A stretch of 64,000 nt of DNA from Pyrinomonadaceae bacterium (GCA_019186825.1 JABARP010000003.1:50358-114357); one strand, 5' to 3'. Shown: positions 19,386 through 28,807, counted from the first letter of the stretch. A program made the numbers and translations. The notes: generated by a model not told the origin, from the sequence alone.

Positions 19386-20111
19386 TTATTTGCCGTTCGG
19401 GGTCTCGTCTTCGTCGGACGCGCCGGGGGTTGCGCTGCCCGGCATATCGACAAGGCCGTTCTCGTAGGCATATATCACGAGATTGAGGCGGTCGTCCACA
19501 CCGATCTTGCCGTAGATTGAGCTAAGATGGTGCCGGATCGTCGCTTCGCTGACCGCGAGCTCGTTCGCAAGCTCCTTGTTCTTTCGGCCGGCAGCAAGGA
19601 GCTTAATGACCTCGAGTTCGCGATTGGTCAAACTCTCAGTTTGCATCCCATTTCCATTTCCATTGGTCGAGGGTCGGTCATTCGGGTGCTTTTCCCTTTC
19701 TAGGATCTTATGCAGCAGCGTTTGATTCAACCATGTCTCGCCGGCGTAGGTCTGGCGAATGGCCTCTACCAATAGCTTTGGGCTTTGGTCGATCTGGACG
19801 ATCCCAACCGCTCCCATTTTGAGCGCACGGGCCTGCGAATCAATGTCTGCTCCGGCAACAAGGATCACGACCCGCAGGGCCGCGTTCTCAGCCAGAAGGT
19901 CCGATACGACATCGACCTGATCCTCAGCGGTAAGGTACACGACCGCAACGTCCGCCTTTGATACACACGAATGTGTGCAGTTCTCATGGTCGAACTTGTG
20001 CAATCCGGTTATCGATAGGCCATCGTTCGATTCGATCAAGTACTTTAGACTCGATTGAACGATATCGTACTTTCCTACTAATAGGACATTGATCTGTCTG
20101 CTCTTAGTCAT
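19386..20111 (-). CDS. NarL-type regulator with degenerate receiver domain
   Basis: A 241-residue protein with an N-terminal receiver-like domain (about 5-125) and a C-terminal LuxR/NarL HTH (about 155-220: SLTNRELEVIKLLAAGRKNKELANELAVSEATIRHHLSSIYGKIGV). At the usual phospho-Asp strand it reads DVAVVYLTAED, with Tyr where the sibling at 20923 has Asp in DLILVDL. The receiver is therefore probably not phosphorylated by a normal histidine kinase. It is divergent from that sibling across about 800 bp. No kinase gene is adjacent. The DNA-binding domain looks intact. Confidence 0.85.
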   Translation of the reverse strand: MTKSRQINVLLVGKYDIVQSSLKYLIESNDGLSITGLHKFDHENCTHSCVSKADVAVVYLTAEDQVDVVSDLLAENAALRVVILVAGADIDSQARALKMGAVGIVQIDQSPKLLVEAIRQTYAGETWLNQTLLHKILEREKHPNDRPSTNGNGNGMQTESLTNRELEVIKLLAAGRKNKELANELAVSEATIRHHLSSIYGKIGVDDRLNLVIYAYENGLVDMPGSATPGASDEDETPNGK

Positions 20112-20183
20112 GGGGATGCTAAAAAAACTCTGCTAACAAAAACAAAATTCAAACAATACTGCTAGGGATCGTAAGGTCCGAAA

Positions 20184-20195
20184 GGTTGTACAACC
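20184..20195. promoter_or_regulatory. 12-bp palindrome, candidate operator
   Basis: GGTTGTACAACC is a perfect 12-bp palindrome, 73 bp upstream of the start of the degenerate-receiver regulator. Dimeric LuxR-type HTH proteins bind such dyads, so autoregulation is a reasonable guess. Confidence 0.35.
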
Positions 20196-20244
20196 AATCG
20201 AATCCTACATCATTCGCCCATAATTTCATAGCGCATTTGTTCAC

Positions 20245-20254
20245 CCACTAGTGG
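20245..20254. promoter_or_regulatory. 10-bp palindrome, candidate operator
   Basis: CCACTAGTGG is a perfect 10-bp palindrome in the same divergent regulatory region, 50 bp from the GGTTGTACAACC site. Confidence 0.25.
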
Positions 20255-20922
20255 TGGCAAACGCCCAGCGTCATTTGGACCTATTTGACGGCAGGCGGAT
20301 GTCATATCTGGACAAATCTTCACCGACCCGGCATCTGGGCGAACTCGCTTCCGACCAAAGAAAGTATAAAAAAGGCCGATATTTCAGCATTTTTCACTTA
20401 ATCGCGCGGGATAGCTGATATCTCCCAACTAACGAACGCCGCACATATTAGACGATCCTCGAAGCACAATTTTGCGTAACGAACGCCTAACCCATTTACT
20501 TGCAAAATTTAGCGAATGCTCCGGCTGCCTCCGTCCAAACTAAACAAATGATGCATCGCTTTTATCGAAATGCGCCATAGAGGCACTAGATAGATAGCTA
20601 AGTTGTGGAAATTCAAGGGTTTGGTCAAATGTATTACATAAAATAGCGAATTAGCCGATGTTGTTCACTACGGGGCAGGAATAGATTAGAACCATACCTT
20701 ATCCGATTTAGGGGAATATGCCACGGCTTGGATGTTTCTCTATGTGGGGTTCAGGCTCAGTTGAACTGGATCCCGGATGTGTATGTGTCTGAAAAGACGC
20801 GAAATGGCAGATGCCACTGGCATACTTTGATAATTTCCCACCTGTTGTTCCAAACCATGGAGAGACTAGAGGTTTGATCTGAATGGGCCTCGCTTGAAAC
20901 CAAGATAGGAAGATAGGAAGTT

Positions 20923-21645
20923 ATGACATCCCCAATCATTAAGCTGGTAATAATCGGCGAATACTCCATTTTTCGTGGAGCTCTTCGAATGCTACTAGAA
21001 ACCGAGCCGAAGTTTCGCGTGATCGGCGAAGCAAAAAATCCCGAATCGGCCGAACAGATCATCGAAGATGAACGACCGGACCTGATCCTAGTTGACCTGC
21101 CCGATAACGGCGTTGCTAAATTGTTCCCGTTACTTAAGAACGCTGAGATCCCGGTCCTTCTGCTTATAGACGAACTCGATGTTGAGATCTACAAACAGTG
21201 TCTTAGGATCGGCATTCGCGGACTCGTTCTCAAGCAGGAACGCGCCGACACTCTGTTCAAAGCCGTTGAGAAGATCCATGCCGGTGAGATCTGGTTCGAT
21301 AGGATCATCATGGGCGACACGATCCGACATCTGATCGATGAGATGCAGACGCTTCATGCAATTCCGGTAAGCCCGGTTGCATCGAGCCTGACCGATCGGG
21401 AACGCGAGGTGATCGAGTTGATCTGTAAAGGAATGAAGAATAAGGAGATCGCAGATTCCCTCTTCATTTCTGAGACGACGGTCCGACATCATCTGACCTC
21501 AGTTTTCAATAAATTAGATATAACCAGCCGTCTCGAGCTTGTCGTTTATGCGTTCGAGCACAATTTGGTCAAAAAACCAAAGGAGAACGGCTTTTTCCCA
21601 TTGAATGGGCACACGCGAAGCAAGATGGACGCTCTCGGAGCGTGA
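20923..21645 (+). CDS. NarL/FixJ-family response regulator
   Basis: A 240-residue two-domain response regulator. The receiver domain (about 5-125) has the acidic position (Glu13), the phospho-acceptor Asp in DLILVDLP and Lys in RGLVLKQE. The C-terminal LuxR HTH (about 158-220) reads SLTDREREVIELICKGMKNKEIADSLFISETTVRHHLTSVFNKLDI. It resembles the divergent protein at 19386 over its whole length, so the two are paralogues, one with an intact and one with a degenerate receiver. It lies upstream of the polysaccharide locus and may regulate it (positional inference). No cognate kinase gene is in the window. Confidence 0.9.
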   Translation: MTSPIIKLVIIGEYSIFRGALRMLLETEPKFRVIGEAKNPESAEQIIEDERPDLILVDLPDNGVAKLFPLLKNAEIPVLLLIDELDVEIYKQCLRIGIRGLVLKQERADTLFKAVEKIHAGEIWFDRIIMGDTIRHLIDEMQTLHAIPVSPVASSLTDREREVIELICKGMKNKEIADSLFISETTVRHHLTSVFNKLDITSRLELVVYAFEHNLVKKPKENGFFPLNGHTRSKMDALGA

Positions 21646-21748
21646 CTGTCTCGTTTCCGTTGACCTGTCGGCCGTTGGGCAAGCAAGTGTCCACGCCGGT
21701 AAATGGCTTAGCAGATCTGACTTTATAGAACTGCCTGTGTTCAGGCTT

Positions 21749-21789
21749 CCCTACGGGGTTTGTACGACTGATTCGAACAGATCGTAGGG
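21749..21789 (+). repeat. Inverted repeat before small ORF
   Basis: CCCTACG (21749-21755) pairs with CGTAGGG (21783-21789) across 27 nt, just upstream of the 95-residue gene. It could form a leader RNA hairpin. Function is unknown. Confidence 0.3.
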
Positions 21790-21809
21790 GTCACTTGTGT
21801 GTAAAAAAT

Positions 21810-22097
21810 ATGTCCACCGAGAAAAACGACAAGAAACTGAAAAAGCTCCAGCGAAGGAAGAAGAAAAAGAACGCTCTGATCATGTGTCACGACGGCAAGG
21901 AATACTGGACGACGCAAACCGAATTCTGGCAGTGGGTGCGAGGCTGCGTGGTGCGAAAGATCAGCGATGCTCCACTGCGCGGAAAGTTTATCCGCCGCAA
22001 CGAGGAATACAATGTAGTGATCAGCAACACCGTGCTGAATCTTAAATGTCCGAACCATTTGAGCGAGGCTTTGTACGCGCGTCGAAAAGCATATTAA
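21810..22097 (+). CDS. Small basic hypothetical protein
   Basis: A 95-residue, strongly basic protein (Lys-rich KKLKKLQRRKKKKN near residues 8-21), then a compact segment CHDGKEYWTTQTEFWQWVRGCVVRKISDAPLRGKF. I chose the ATG at 21810; the frame also opens at a TTG at 21795. The function is not recognised. It lies between the response regulator and the Wza-like gene, co-directional with both. The basic N-terminus could bind nucleic acid, but nothing specific supports this. Confidence 0.55.
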   Translation: MSTEKNDKKLKKLQRRKKKKNALIMCHDGKEYWTTQTEFWQWVRGCVVRKISDAPLRGKFIRRNEEYNVVISNTVLNLKCPNHLSEALYARRKAY

Positions 22098-22153
22098 GGC
22101 CGGACGACCGGTTCTTGGAGTTAGCCTCTCTAAGGCAATAGGACCGTCAACTG

Positions 22154-23152
22154 ATGTATTTGAATAGCTTCAACATGAATGGGGCGAAACTCGTGCTTGC
22201 GGCGATCCTTACGTGTGCGTCAGTGCCACTATTGTTGTCGGCGCAGACGGCGGCAGCAAAGACGGCCGTTGTAGCTTCTCAGAACTACCGGATCGGCCCC
22301 GGCGACGTGATCGATGTCCTGGTAACCAAGAACGAATCCCTCTCAAGGACAGGCGTGAGGGTGAGTGCTCAAGGCACGATCCAGCTGCCGATGCTCGACA
22401 ACGACATTCCGGCAGCGTGTTTGACCGAAAGCCAATTGGCCGAGCGGGTCGAGGAAGCATACAAGAAGTATCTCGTTTCTCCGTCCGTAAATGTGTCTGT
22501 CCGAGAGTTCAACTCGAATCCGGTCGCCGTGATAGGCTCGGTTAACTCGCCGGGCCGGTTTCAGATGCAACGTCCGATCAGGCTCGCGGAGCTTTTAACG
22601 TTCGTCAACGGGCCGACTACAAACGCCGGTCACACGATCGATATCATCCGCGATCCGTCGCACCCATTCTGCGATGGAGCGACGCTTGTGGTGCCGAATG
22701 CTGCGGGCGAAGAGCTGCTTTCATTCGATCTGGACAGCGTATTCAAAGGCGGCGAGCAAGCAAACCCACTGATAAAGGCAGGCGATGTTGTGCGAGTGCC
22801 CGAGGCCGATAAGGTAAATGCCTATATTCAAGGGAATATCCGAAGTGCCCTTGCCATCAGCCTGGCAGAACCGGTTACGCTGACACAGGCGATAGCAATG
22901 GCCGGTGGTACTACGTCGGGGGCTCAACTCGACAAGGTCTCAATTCGGCGGCAGATAGCCGGATCAATAAACCGCAGCGAAATTGTCGTTAATTTGAAAG
23001 AGATAAATAAAGGGACACGGGATGACCTGCTGCTGCAGCCGAACGATATCATCACGGTTCCGGGGCCAAGCGGCGGAAAGAAGATCCTTGGGGATATCTT
23101 CCGGTCGATCATTCCTTCGATCACACGGTTCCCTGTCGGGATCATCCCATAG
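22154..23152 (+). CDS. Wza-like polysaccharide export protein
   Basis: A 332-residue periplasmic/outer-membrane polysaccharide export protein. The signal peptide is at about residues 8-36. The Poly_export domain begins NYRIGPGDVIDVLVTKNESL (about 44-63). Two SLBB-like domains follow: VAVIGSVNSPGRFQMQRPIRLAELLTF and VNAYIQGNIRSALAISLAEPVTLTQAIAMAGGTT. There is no clear lipobox Cys after the signal peptide, unlike E. coli Wza, so membrane attachment may differ. It is the first gene of the export pair and is followed within 4 bp by the Wzc-like kinase gene. Confidence 0.9.
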   Translation: MYLNSFNMNGAKLVLAAILTCASVPLLLSAQTAAAKTAVVASQNYRIGPGDVIDVLVTKNESLSRTGVRVSAQGTIQLPMLDNDIPAACLTESQLAERVEEAYKKYLVSPSVNVSVREFNSNPVAVIGSVNSPGRFQMQRPIRLAELLTFVNGPTTNAGHTIDIIRDPSHPFCDGATLVVPNAAGEELLSFDLDSVFKGGEQANPLIKAGDVVRVPEADKVNAYIQGNIRSALAISLAEPVTLTQAIAMAGGTTSGAQLDKVSIRRQIAGSINRSEIVVNLKEINKGTRDDLLLQPNDIITVPGPSGGKKILGDIFRSIIPSITRFPVGIIP

Positions 23153-23156
23153 CAAG

Positions 23157-25610
23157 ATGCAGAGCAATTTTCAGGTCGTAAAACGCAATTCAAGGCAAGA
23201 CCCTGAGTCGTTGGACTTCTACGATCAGGACGATCTATATCCTGAGAGCTACTACGGCGATTCGATACAAGAGCCTACCGAAAAGCAGCAGCTTTTCAAC
23301 CTACTCTCAATCCTGAAAAAGCACTGGCTGCTGGTGCTCTCAATAACGCTCATCGGCACATTCCTGGTGATCGTATATGAAGCACAGAAACCAGATTTCT
23401 ACGAGGCTTCGGTACGTGTCCAGGTCAACAACGAATCAAATCCGGCCGCAGGCGAGGGGACCGCGAGCTCGATCATTCTGAATCCGGGCAGCGATCCGAC
23501 ATATTTTGCCACGCAACTGCAGATCATCGAGGGGCCTGGCCTGATCAGGCGAGTTGTCAAGAATCTCGATCTTGAGCACAACCCGACCTTCTTTCGACCG
23601 GGAAAAGACCAGGACACAACCGTTTGGCAGAACGTAGCTCGAATGTTCGGCCTCTACAGCCAACCGGTTAGAAACCAAGCCGAGAGTGCTCCGCCTGCAA
23701 AGAATACCCTCGATCTCAAAACGGACACCGACGCCGACCTCGATAGTCAGGCCGAGCAGCTTGCCCCATACGTAGGATTCATCAAACGAAACCTCGAAGT
23801 TTCACCTGTGAAGGATTCGCGAACCGCAACAAAGGAAACACGGCTGATCCGAATTGAGTATCGGCACTACGATCCGGTCATCGCAACAAAGCTTGTAAAT
23901 GCTATCGCAGATACGTACGTGCTCCAGAATCTTGAGCAAAAGGTCCAGTCGAACGCTTCTGCAAGCGACTTCCTGCAAAAACGCGTGGCTGAATTGCAGG
24001 CGAAGATCCGAACCGGAGAAGAAAGCCTGATAAATTACGCAAAAAGCAATCAGATCCTGTCCCTGGATGCCAACCAGAACACGGTTGTCCAACGTCTTTC
24101 GGATCTCAATACCAAACTTAGTCAAGCAGAAAACGACCGAATAACTGCCGAAGCCGCCTATAAGGCAGCCCTCAACAATCCGCTGGCTGGCACGACGGCT
24201 CAGGCCAAAGATGCGAGGACTGCGGGCCTTGAGTCGCAGCTCACGACCCTTCGTCAGCAACTGGCTCAGCTAAAGGTTGACTACACCGACGAATGGCCTG
24301 AAGTACAGAAAGTGGAGAAGCAGATCGCAGGTATCGAAAAGGAGCTTCAATCGAACCGAAAACGCTCGGCTGACACACAGATAGCCAGCCTGCTGCAGAC
24401 GTATCGCGAGGCCGCCTCCAGAGAAAACGAGCTACGGAGTAATTTCGATGCGCAGCGAAGCGCAGTGCTGAATCAGAATGAGGCGGCGATCAACTATCGG
24501 ATCATCCAGCAGGAGATCGACACCAACAAGAGCCTTTTGAACAGTCTCCTACAAAAGGCACGCGAGACCGAGGTCGTGCTCAACGGTACACCGAACAACG
24601 TGCACGTTGTTGACCGTGCACTCGTTCCCGGTGCACCGAGCGGCCCGCAACGAACAAAGAACGTCGTCATTGCGTTCTTTGCATCGCTCTTTGGTGGGAT
24701 CGCGATCGCATTTGGGTTGAACTGGTTGGATGATACGATCCGCGTGCCCGTAGCCTCTCAGGCTCAGCTGGGGGCTCCGATCGTCGGTATGATCCCTCAA
24801 TCCAACGGGCATAGAAGAAGCAACCATTTTCTTGCAAAATTCAACCGACACAGGAATGGAGACGGCGATCCGGATCCGGCGGAAAGCCGCTCTGCTTACG
24901 CCGATAGCTTCAACAACCCCCTGATCGCGGAGGCATTCCACCAACTGCGAACGTCACTTTTGCTCTCGACCGCGGGTGGATCGCCAAAGACCGTATTGGT
25001 TACTTCAGGTGAACCATCCGAAGGTAAGACGATCACATCGCTGAATCTTGCAAAGAGTCTGGCGCAGCTTGGCGGTAAGGTGCTGCTTGTCGATGCAGAC
25101 CTACGATGCCCCAAAATGCATCTGATCAACAACATAGATAATTCTTGCGGATTGAGTACGCTCCTTACGGCAGAAGAGGTCGATCAGGATCTTGTAGATC
25201 GGGCAGTCACGAAAAGCAGTGAGCCGGATCTGGATATTCTGCCTTCCGGGCCGCGGGTCCCAAATCCGGCGAGCCTCTTTGCGTCGACGCATATGAAGGG
25301 ATTGATCGAACGGCTTAGCGCGACATACTCTTATATCGTTATCGATTCGCCGCCGATCTTGTACTTCGCTGACAGCGTAATTTTGTCAACGCAGGTCGAT
25401 GCGGTCGTTGCCGTTGCTCGGGTGAACTTCAGTTCGCGCGACGTATTGACGCGGGCTAGGCAGAAGATCCAGGATGTCCACGGAAATGTGGTCGGTATCG
25501 TACTGAACGACATCCAGCTGAATAATTTTAAGTACTACAATCACACCTACTATAGGCAGCTCGAACCGCCGGATCTCGATCAAGGGGACGGAAACGTTCT
25601 TCATCTCTGA
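23157..25610 (+). CDS. Wzc-like polysaccharide co-polymerase / BY-kinase
   Basis: An 817-residue fusion of a Wzz chain-length determinant and a bacterial tyrosine kinase. The ATG at 23157 follows the Wza-like stop by 4 bp; the open frame extends upstream to 23022, but that part overlaps the previous gene. TM1 is near residues 56-76, a long coiled-coil periplasmic part extends to about 500, and TM2 (VVIAFFASLFGGIAIAFGL) is near 502-520. The kinase has Walker A GEPSEGKT (about 616), the A' motif VLLVDADLR (about 642) and Walker B YIVIDSPP (about 725). The tail has a small Tyr cluster (KYYNHTYYRQL), probable autophosphorylation sites. It should control polymerisation and export with the Wza-like partner. 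Confidence 0.92.
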   Translation: MQSNFQVVKRNSRQDPESLDFYDQDDLYPESYYGDSIQEPTEKQQLFNLLSILKKHWLLVLSITLIGTFLVIVYEAQKPDFYEASVRVQVNNESNPAAGEGTASSIILNPGSDPTYFATQLQIIEGPGLIRRVVKNLDLEHNPTFFRPGKDQDTTVWQNVARMFGLYSQPVRNQAESAPPAKNTLDLKTDTDADLDSQAEQLAPYVGFIKRNLEVSPVKDSRTATKETRLIRIEYRHYDPVIATKLVNAIADTYVLQNLEQKVQSNASASDFLQKRVAELQAKIRTGEESLINYAKSNQILSLDANQNTVVQRLSDLNTKLSQAENDRITAEAAYKAALNNPLAGTTAQAKDARTAGLESQLTTLRQQLAQLKVDYTDEWPEVQKVEKQIAGIEKELQSNRKRSADTQIASLLQTYREAASRENELRSNFDAQRSAVLNQNEAAINYRIIQQEIDTNKSLLNSLLQKARETEVVLNGTPNNVHVVDRALVPGAPSGPQRTKNVVIAFFASLFGGIAIAFGLNWLDDTIRVPVASQAQLGAPIVGMIPQSNGHRRSNHFLAKFNRHRNGDGDPDPAESRSAYADSFNNPLIAEAFHQLRTSLLLSTAGGSPKTVLVTSGEPSEGKTITSLNLAKSLAQLGGKVLLVDADLRCPKMHLINNIDNSCGLSTLLTAEEVDQDLVDRAVTKSSEPDLDILPSGPRVPNPASLFASTHMKGLIERLSATYSYIVIDSPPILYFADSVILSTQVDAVVAVARVNFSSRDVLTRARQKIQDVHGNVVGIVLNDIQLNNFKYYNHTYYRQLEPPDLDQGDGNVLHL

Positions 25611-25790
25611 TCAGCAACTGACTGAAATTGCCTCCTGTGGTCGATGGAGGGTGGCTCCGCGGGCTTGATTCGGCCAGCTTTCGCGGTGCCCAGCTGAAGC
25701 GCTTACGTACCTATTTTTGACAAGGTTGGAGGAATCGGCTGTGCTGCCGCTAAGCAATTTCTACGGACAGTTGGTTTCAAGCAGTTTGTT

Positions 25791-26852
25791 ATGGACGGTA
25801 GTTTCCGTAAGGAATGTCTAAAGAGTGTTAAGGGCAGCCATGGATCCGGGAACTGCCTCATCATCGGGGAAGTCGCTCAGACACACGACGGCAGTCTCGG
25901 TGCAGCCCACGCGTTCATCGATGCGATCGCGGATGCCGGAGCCGATGCCGTCAAGTTTCAGACTCATATTGCAGCCGAAGAGAGCACGCCCGACGAACCC
26001 TGGCGAGTTAAGTTCAGTCCGAGAGAGGAAACGCGTTTTGAATATTGGCAGCGGATGGAGTTTACCAAGTCTGAATGGCTCGGACTTAAGACTCATGCTG
26101 ATGAACGCAACATCCTCTTCCTCAGTACTCCATTCTCTGAGAAGGCGGTCGAACTGCTTTCCGCGATCGGAATGCGAGTCTGGAAAGTTGCGTCCGGAGA
26201 GGTCGGGAATCTTCCGCTGCTTGAACGGATGGCGGCCTCGCACGATCCGATGATCCTCTCGTCAGGAATGAGTGGTTGGGAGGAACTCGACCTTGCGGTT
26301 GGGACGATCAAAAAAGTGGGGAATCCCCTCGCCGTGCTTCAATGCACGTCGGCTTATCCGTGTCCGCCAGAGCGTGTCGGATTGAATGTACTCGATGTCT
26401 TGCGACAAAGATACGGCCTTCCCGTAGGGCTTTCGGATCATACTGGGAACATTTATGCGGGACTCGCAGCTGCGACCTTAAGAGCCGATGTGATCGAGGT
26501 GCACGTTACGCTGAGCCGCGAAATGTTCGGCCCGGACGTGCCGGCTTCGCTTACGACGACGGAACTCCGGCAGCTGGTGGAAGGCACACGTCAAATCGAG
26601 CGAATGGTCAGTTCCCCGGTCGACAAGGAGCGTGCGGCCGAGGACCTTGCCGATCTTCGCACGATCTTCACGAAGAGCATTGTCGCCAGCAAGGCATTGT
26701 CGGCTGGAACGGCGATAGCCGCAGCGGACCTGAAACTAAAAAAACCGGGGACGGGTATGCCCGCCGCGGAAATTCCAAACCTCATCGGACGGATCCTAAA
26801 GCACGACGTCAAGGCGGACGAAATGCTTTCGTCCTACCATATCGACGGCTGA
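25791..26852 (+). CDS. neuB: N-acetylneuraminate synthase (NeuB family)
   Basis: A 353-residue sialic acid synthase condensing N-acetylmannosamine with PEP. The TIM-barrel NeuB domain begins near GEVAQTHDGSLGAAHAFIDAIADAGADAVKFQTH, and the conserved KVASGEV, LSSGM, LQCTSAYPCP and GLSDHTG segments follow. An SAF-like antifreeze domain closes the protein (about 290-350, SIVASKALSAGTAIAAADLKLKKPG). It lies 15 bp upstream of neuC. No Leg/Pse dehydratase or aminotransferase is in the immediate group, so N-acetylneuraminate is more likely than legionaminic or pseudaminic acid. The ribosome site is weak. Confidence 0.93.
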   Translation: MDGSFRKECLKSVKGSHGSGNCLIIGEVAQTHDGSLGAAHAFIDAIADAGADAVKFQTHIAAEESTPDEPWRVKFSPREETRFEYWQRMEFTKSEWLGLKTHADERNILFLSTPFSEKAVELLSAIGMRVWKVASGEVGNLPLLERMAASHDPMILSSGMSGWEELDLAVGTIKKVGNPLAVLQCTSAYPCPPERVGLNVLDVLRQRYGLPVGLSDHTGNIYAGLAAATLRADVIEVHVTLSREMFGPDVPASLTTTELRQLVEGTRQIERMVSSPVDKERAAEDLADLRTIFTKSIVASKALSAGTAIAAADLKLKKPGTGMPAAEIPNLIGRILKHDVKADEMLSSYHIDG

Positions 26853-26867
26853 CCATTGTCTTAGAGT

Positions 26868-28022
26868 ATGCCAAGGAAGATCTGCGTTGTTGTAACCGCC
26901 AGGCCGAGCTACAGCCGCATCAAAACCGCGCTCAGAGCGATCATGGAGCATCCGGATCTTGAGCTTCAGTTGGTCGTTGCTGCGTCGGCATTGCTCGACC
27001 GCTATGGAACGGCAGTTAACTATATTGAGAACGATGGATTCCCAATAGCTGCTCGAGTTTATATGGTGCTCGAAGGGGAAAATCCGGCGTCGATGGCAAA
27101 AACCACTGGTCTCGGAATGATCGAGCTTGCAACCGTCTTCGATAACCTCAAGCCGGACATCGTCGTTACGGTGGCTGACCGATTTGAGACACTCGCAACG
27201 GCCGTAGCAGCGTCATATATGAATATTCCGGTTGCCCACATCCAGGGCGGCGAAGTAACAGGTTCCATCGATGAAAAGGTGCGACACGCGGTTACAAAGC
27301 TTGCCGACCTTCACTTGGTCTCGACTGAAGGCGCACGACAACGAGTCGAGAGAATGGGTGAAGAGCACCGCAAGGTCTACGTAACCGGTTGTCCGTCGAT
27401 CGATCTTGCAGCGGAGATCGCAGACGATCCAGCCCTAAACTTCAATCCGTTCGAGCGATACGGCGGAGTCGGCGAACTCAACGAGTTGACCAACGGCTAC
27501 CTCGTCGTGATGCAGCATCCGGTAACGACAGAGCATGAGAAGGCAAGGGCTCATGTCCTCGAGACGCTTGAGGCAGTGTACGAGATCAATATGCCGACGC
27601 TGTGGTTTTGGCCCAATGTTGATGCGGGTTCGGATGGAACATCGAATGGCATACGTTCGTTCAGAGAGAAATACAAACCTGAGAACATCAACTTTTTTAA
27701 GAACATGGCTCCGACCGATTTCCTTCGGCTCCTTTATAGCAGCCGCTGCCTGGTCGGCAACTCAAGCGTTGGAATCCGGGAATGTTCATTCCTTGGTGTT
27801 CCTGTGGTGAACATCGGAACGCGGCAGCAGGGACGCGAACGCGGACAAAATGTGATCGACGTCGGCTACTCGCGGAAAGAGATCAAAGAGGCGATCGACC
27901 GTCAGCTTGGAAATGGAAGATACAGCCAGGACAAACTCTATGGCACCGGGCACGCGGGTAAAGAGATCTCTTGTGTCCTCGCGGATGCTCCGCTCGAGAT
28001 CGAGAAACGCCTGACATACTGA
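26868..28022 (+). CDS. neuC: UDP-N-acetylglucosamine 2-epimerase, hydrolysing (NeuC)
   Basis: A 384-residue GT-B-fold enzyme of the epimerase-2 family. It releases N-acetylmannosamine from UDP-GlcNAc, supplying NeuB. Typical elements are VVTARPSYSRIKTALRAI at the N-terminus, VTVADRFETLATAVAA, HIQGGEVTGSIDEKVRHAVTKLADLH (catalytic-site region), and GNSSVGIRECSFLGVPVVNIGTRQQGRERG near the C-terminus. The GRERGQNVI sequence is typical of NeuC rather than of the non-hydrolysing WecB. It is placed between neuB and neuA. Confidence 0.92.
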   Translation: MPRKICVVVTARPSYSRIKTALRAIMEHPDLELQLVVAASALLDRYGTAVNYIENDGFPIAARVYMVLEGENPASMAKTTGLGMIELATVFDNLKPDIVVTVADRFETLATAVAASYMNIPVAHIQGGEVTGSIDEKVRHAVTKLADLHLVSTEGARQRVERMGEEHRKVYVTGCPSIDLAAEIADDPALNFNPFERYGGVGELNELTNGYLVVMQHPVTTEHEKARAHVLETLEAVYEINMPTLWFWPNVDAGSDGTSNGIRSFREKYKPENINFFKNMAPTDFLRLLYSSRCLVGNSSVGIRECSFLGVPVVNIGTRQQGRERGQNVIDVGYSRKEIKEAIDRQLGNGRYSQDKLYGTGHAGKEISCVLADAPLEIEKRLTY

Positions 28023-28093
28023 CACAGAGCAGATCGGCCCGCACGCTTCGGGGAGAGCCTTTAGGCAAAGGGAGTTGATCGAAGGATCATCAA

Positions 28094-28807
28094 ATGAGAG
28101 TTCTGGGACTGATTCCTGCACGCGGCGGCTCGAAGGGTGTCCCGCGAAAAAATATTAAGTTGCTTTGTGGAAAACCGCTTCTCGGTTATACGGCCAAGAG
28201 CGCTTTGGATTCAGCTAAGCTCACTCGCATCATCTTGAGTACGGATGACGAGGAGATCGCCGAAGTGGGCCGCGAACTCGGCCTGGATGTTCCTTTTATT
28301 CGGCCGTCCGAGCTCGCAACCGACACGGCCGCAACTTTTCCGGTTGTGGTTCATGCAGTGAACGAGCTGTTGGCGCAAGGCGATGCCTTTGACGCAGTGT
28401 GTCTATTACAGCCGACGAATCCATTGCGAAGAGCGGCAGACATCGACGCGTGCATAGAAATTATGGAGCGTACCGGCTCGGATTCTGTGGTCAGCGTACT
28501 TCCCGTCCCTGATCCGTTCAATCCAATGTGGACCTTTTGGAGGAAAGACGACGGACGACTCGTCCTTTCGTCGGGCGGTAGCGAGCCGATCGCTCGCCGT
28601 CAGGATCTGCCCAAAGCATACCACCGAGACGGTTCGGTATACGTGACACGCACGAAAGTGCTTTTCGAGCATGCGAATCTTTATGGCGAGAACATTCATA
28701 GCTACGAGATGGATCCGTCGTACGCTGTAAACATTGATACTTCGAGCGATTGGGAAAAGGCTGAGCAAATGATCTCAAGCCGCTCTGCAGCAACTAGTAC
28801 GACATGA
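28094..28807 (+). CDS. neuA: CMP-N-acetylneuraminate cytidylyltransferase
   Basis: A 237-residue enzyme activating sialic acid as CMP-sialic acid. The N-terminal nucleotide-binding signature LIPARGGSKGVPRKNIKLLCGKPLL is complete. LLQPTNPLRRAADIDACIE and YHRDGSVYVTRT follow in the usual order. With neuB and neuC it completes a three-step route from UDP-GlcNAc to CMP-Neu5Ac. It overlaps the next gene (methyltransferase) by 4 nt, so the two are translationally coupled. Confidence 0.93.
   Translation: MRVLGLIPARGGSKGVPRKNIKLLCGKPLLGYTAKSALDSAKLTRIILSTDDEEIAEVGRELGLDVPFIRPSELATDTAATFPVVVHAVNELLAQGDAFDAVCLLQPTNPLRRAADIDACIEIMERTGSDSVVSVLPVPDPFNPMWTFWRKDDGRLVLSSGGSEPIARRQDLPKAYHRDGSVYVTRTKVLFEHANLYGENIHSYEMDPSYAVNIDTSSDWEKAEQMISSRSAATSTT

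Larger units (their letters stand above)
20112..20922. other. 811-bp divergent intergenic region
   Basis: No supported gene lies here. It separates two divergent NarL-type regulators and contains palindromes at 20184-20195 and 20245-20254. Short direct copies of AAGATAGG just before 20923 may include the ribosome site (AGGAAG). It probably holds both promoters and operators. A small RNA is possible but not demonstrable by eye. Confidence 0.5.

Noticed and set aside
20757..21062. Minus-strand 101-codon ORF
   Set aside because: It overlaps the start of the response regulator on the opposite strand, with no ribosome site and no recognisable motif; most likely a shadow.
23022..23156. N-terminal extension of the Wzc-like kinase gene
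   Set aside because: It overlaps the end of the Wza-like gene and its translation is Arg/Ser-rich and unlike any Wzz start. The ATG at 23157, 4 bp after the previous stop, is far better.
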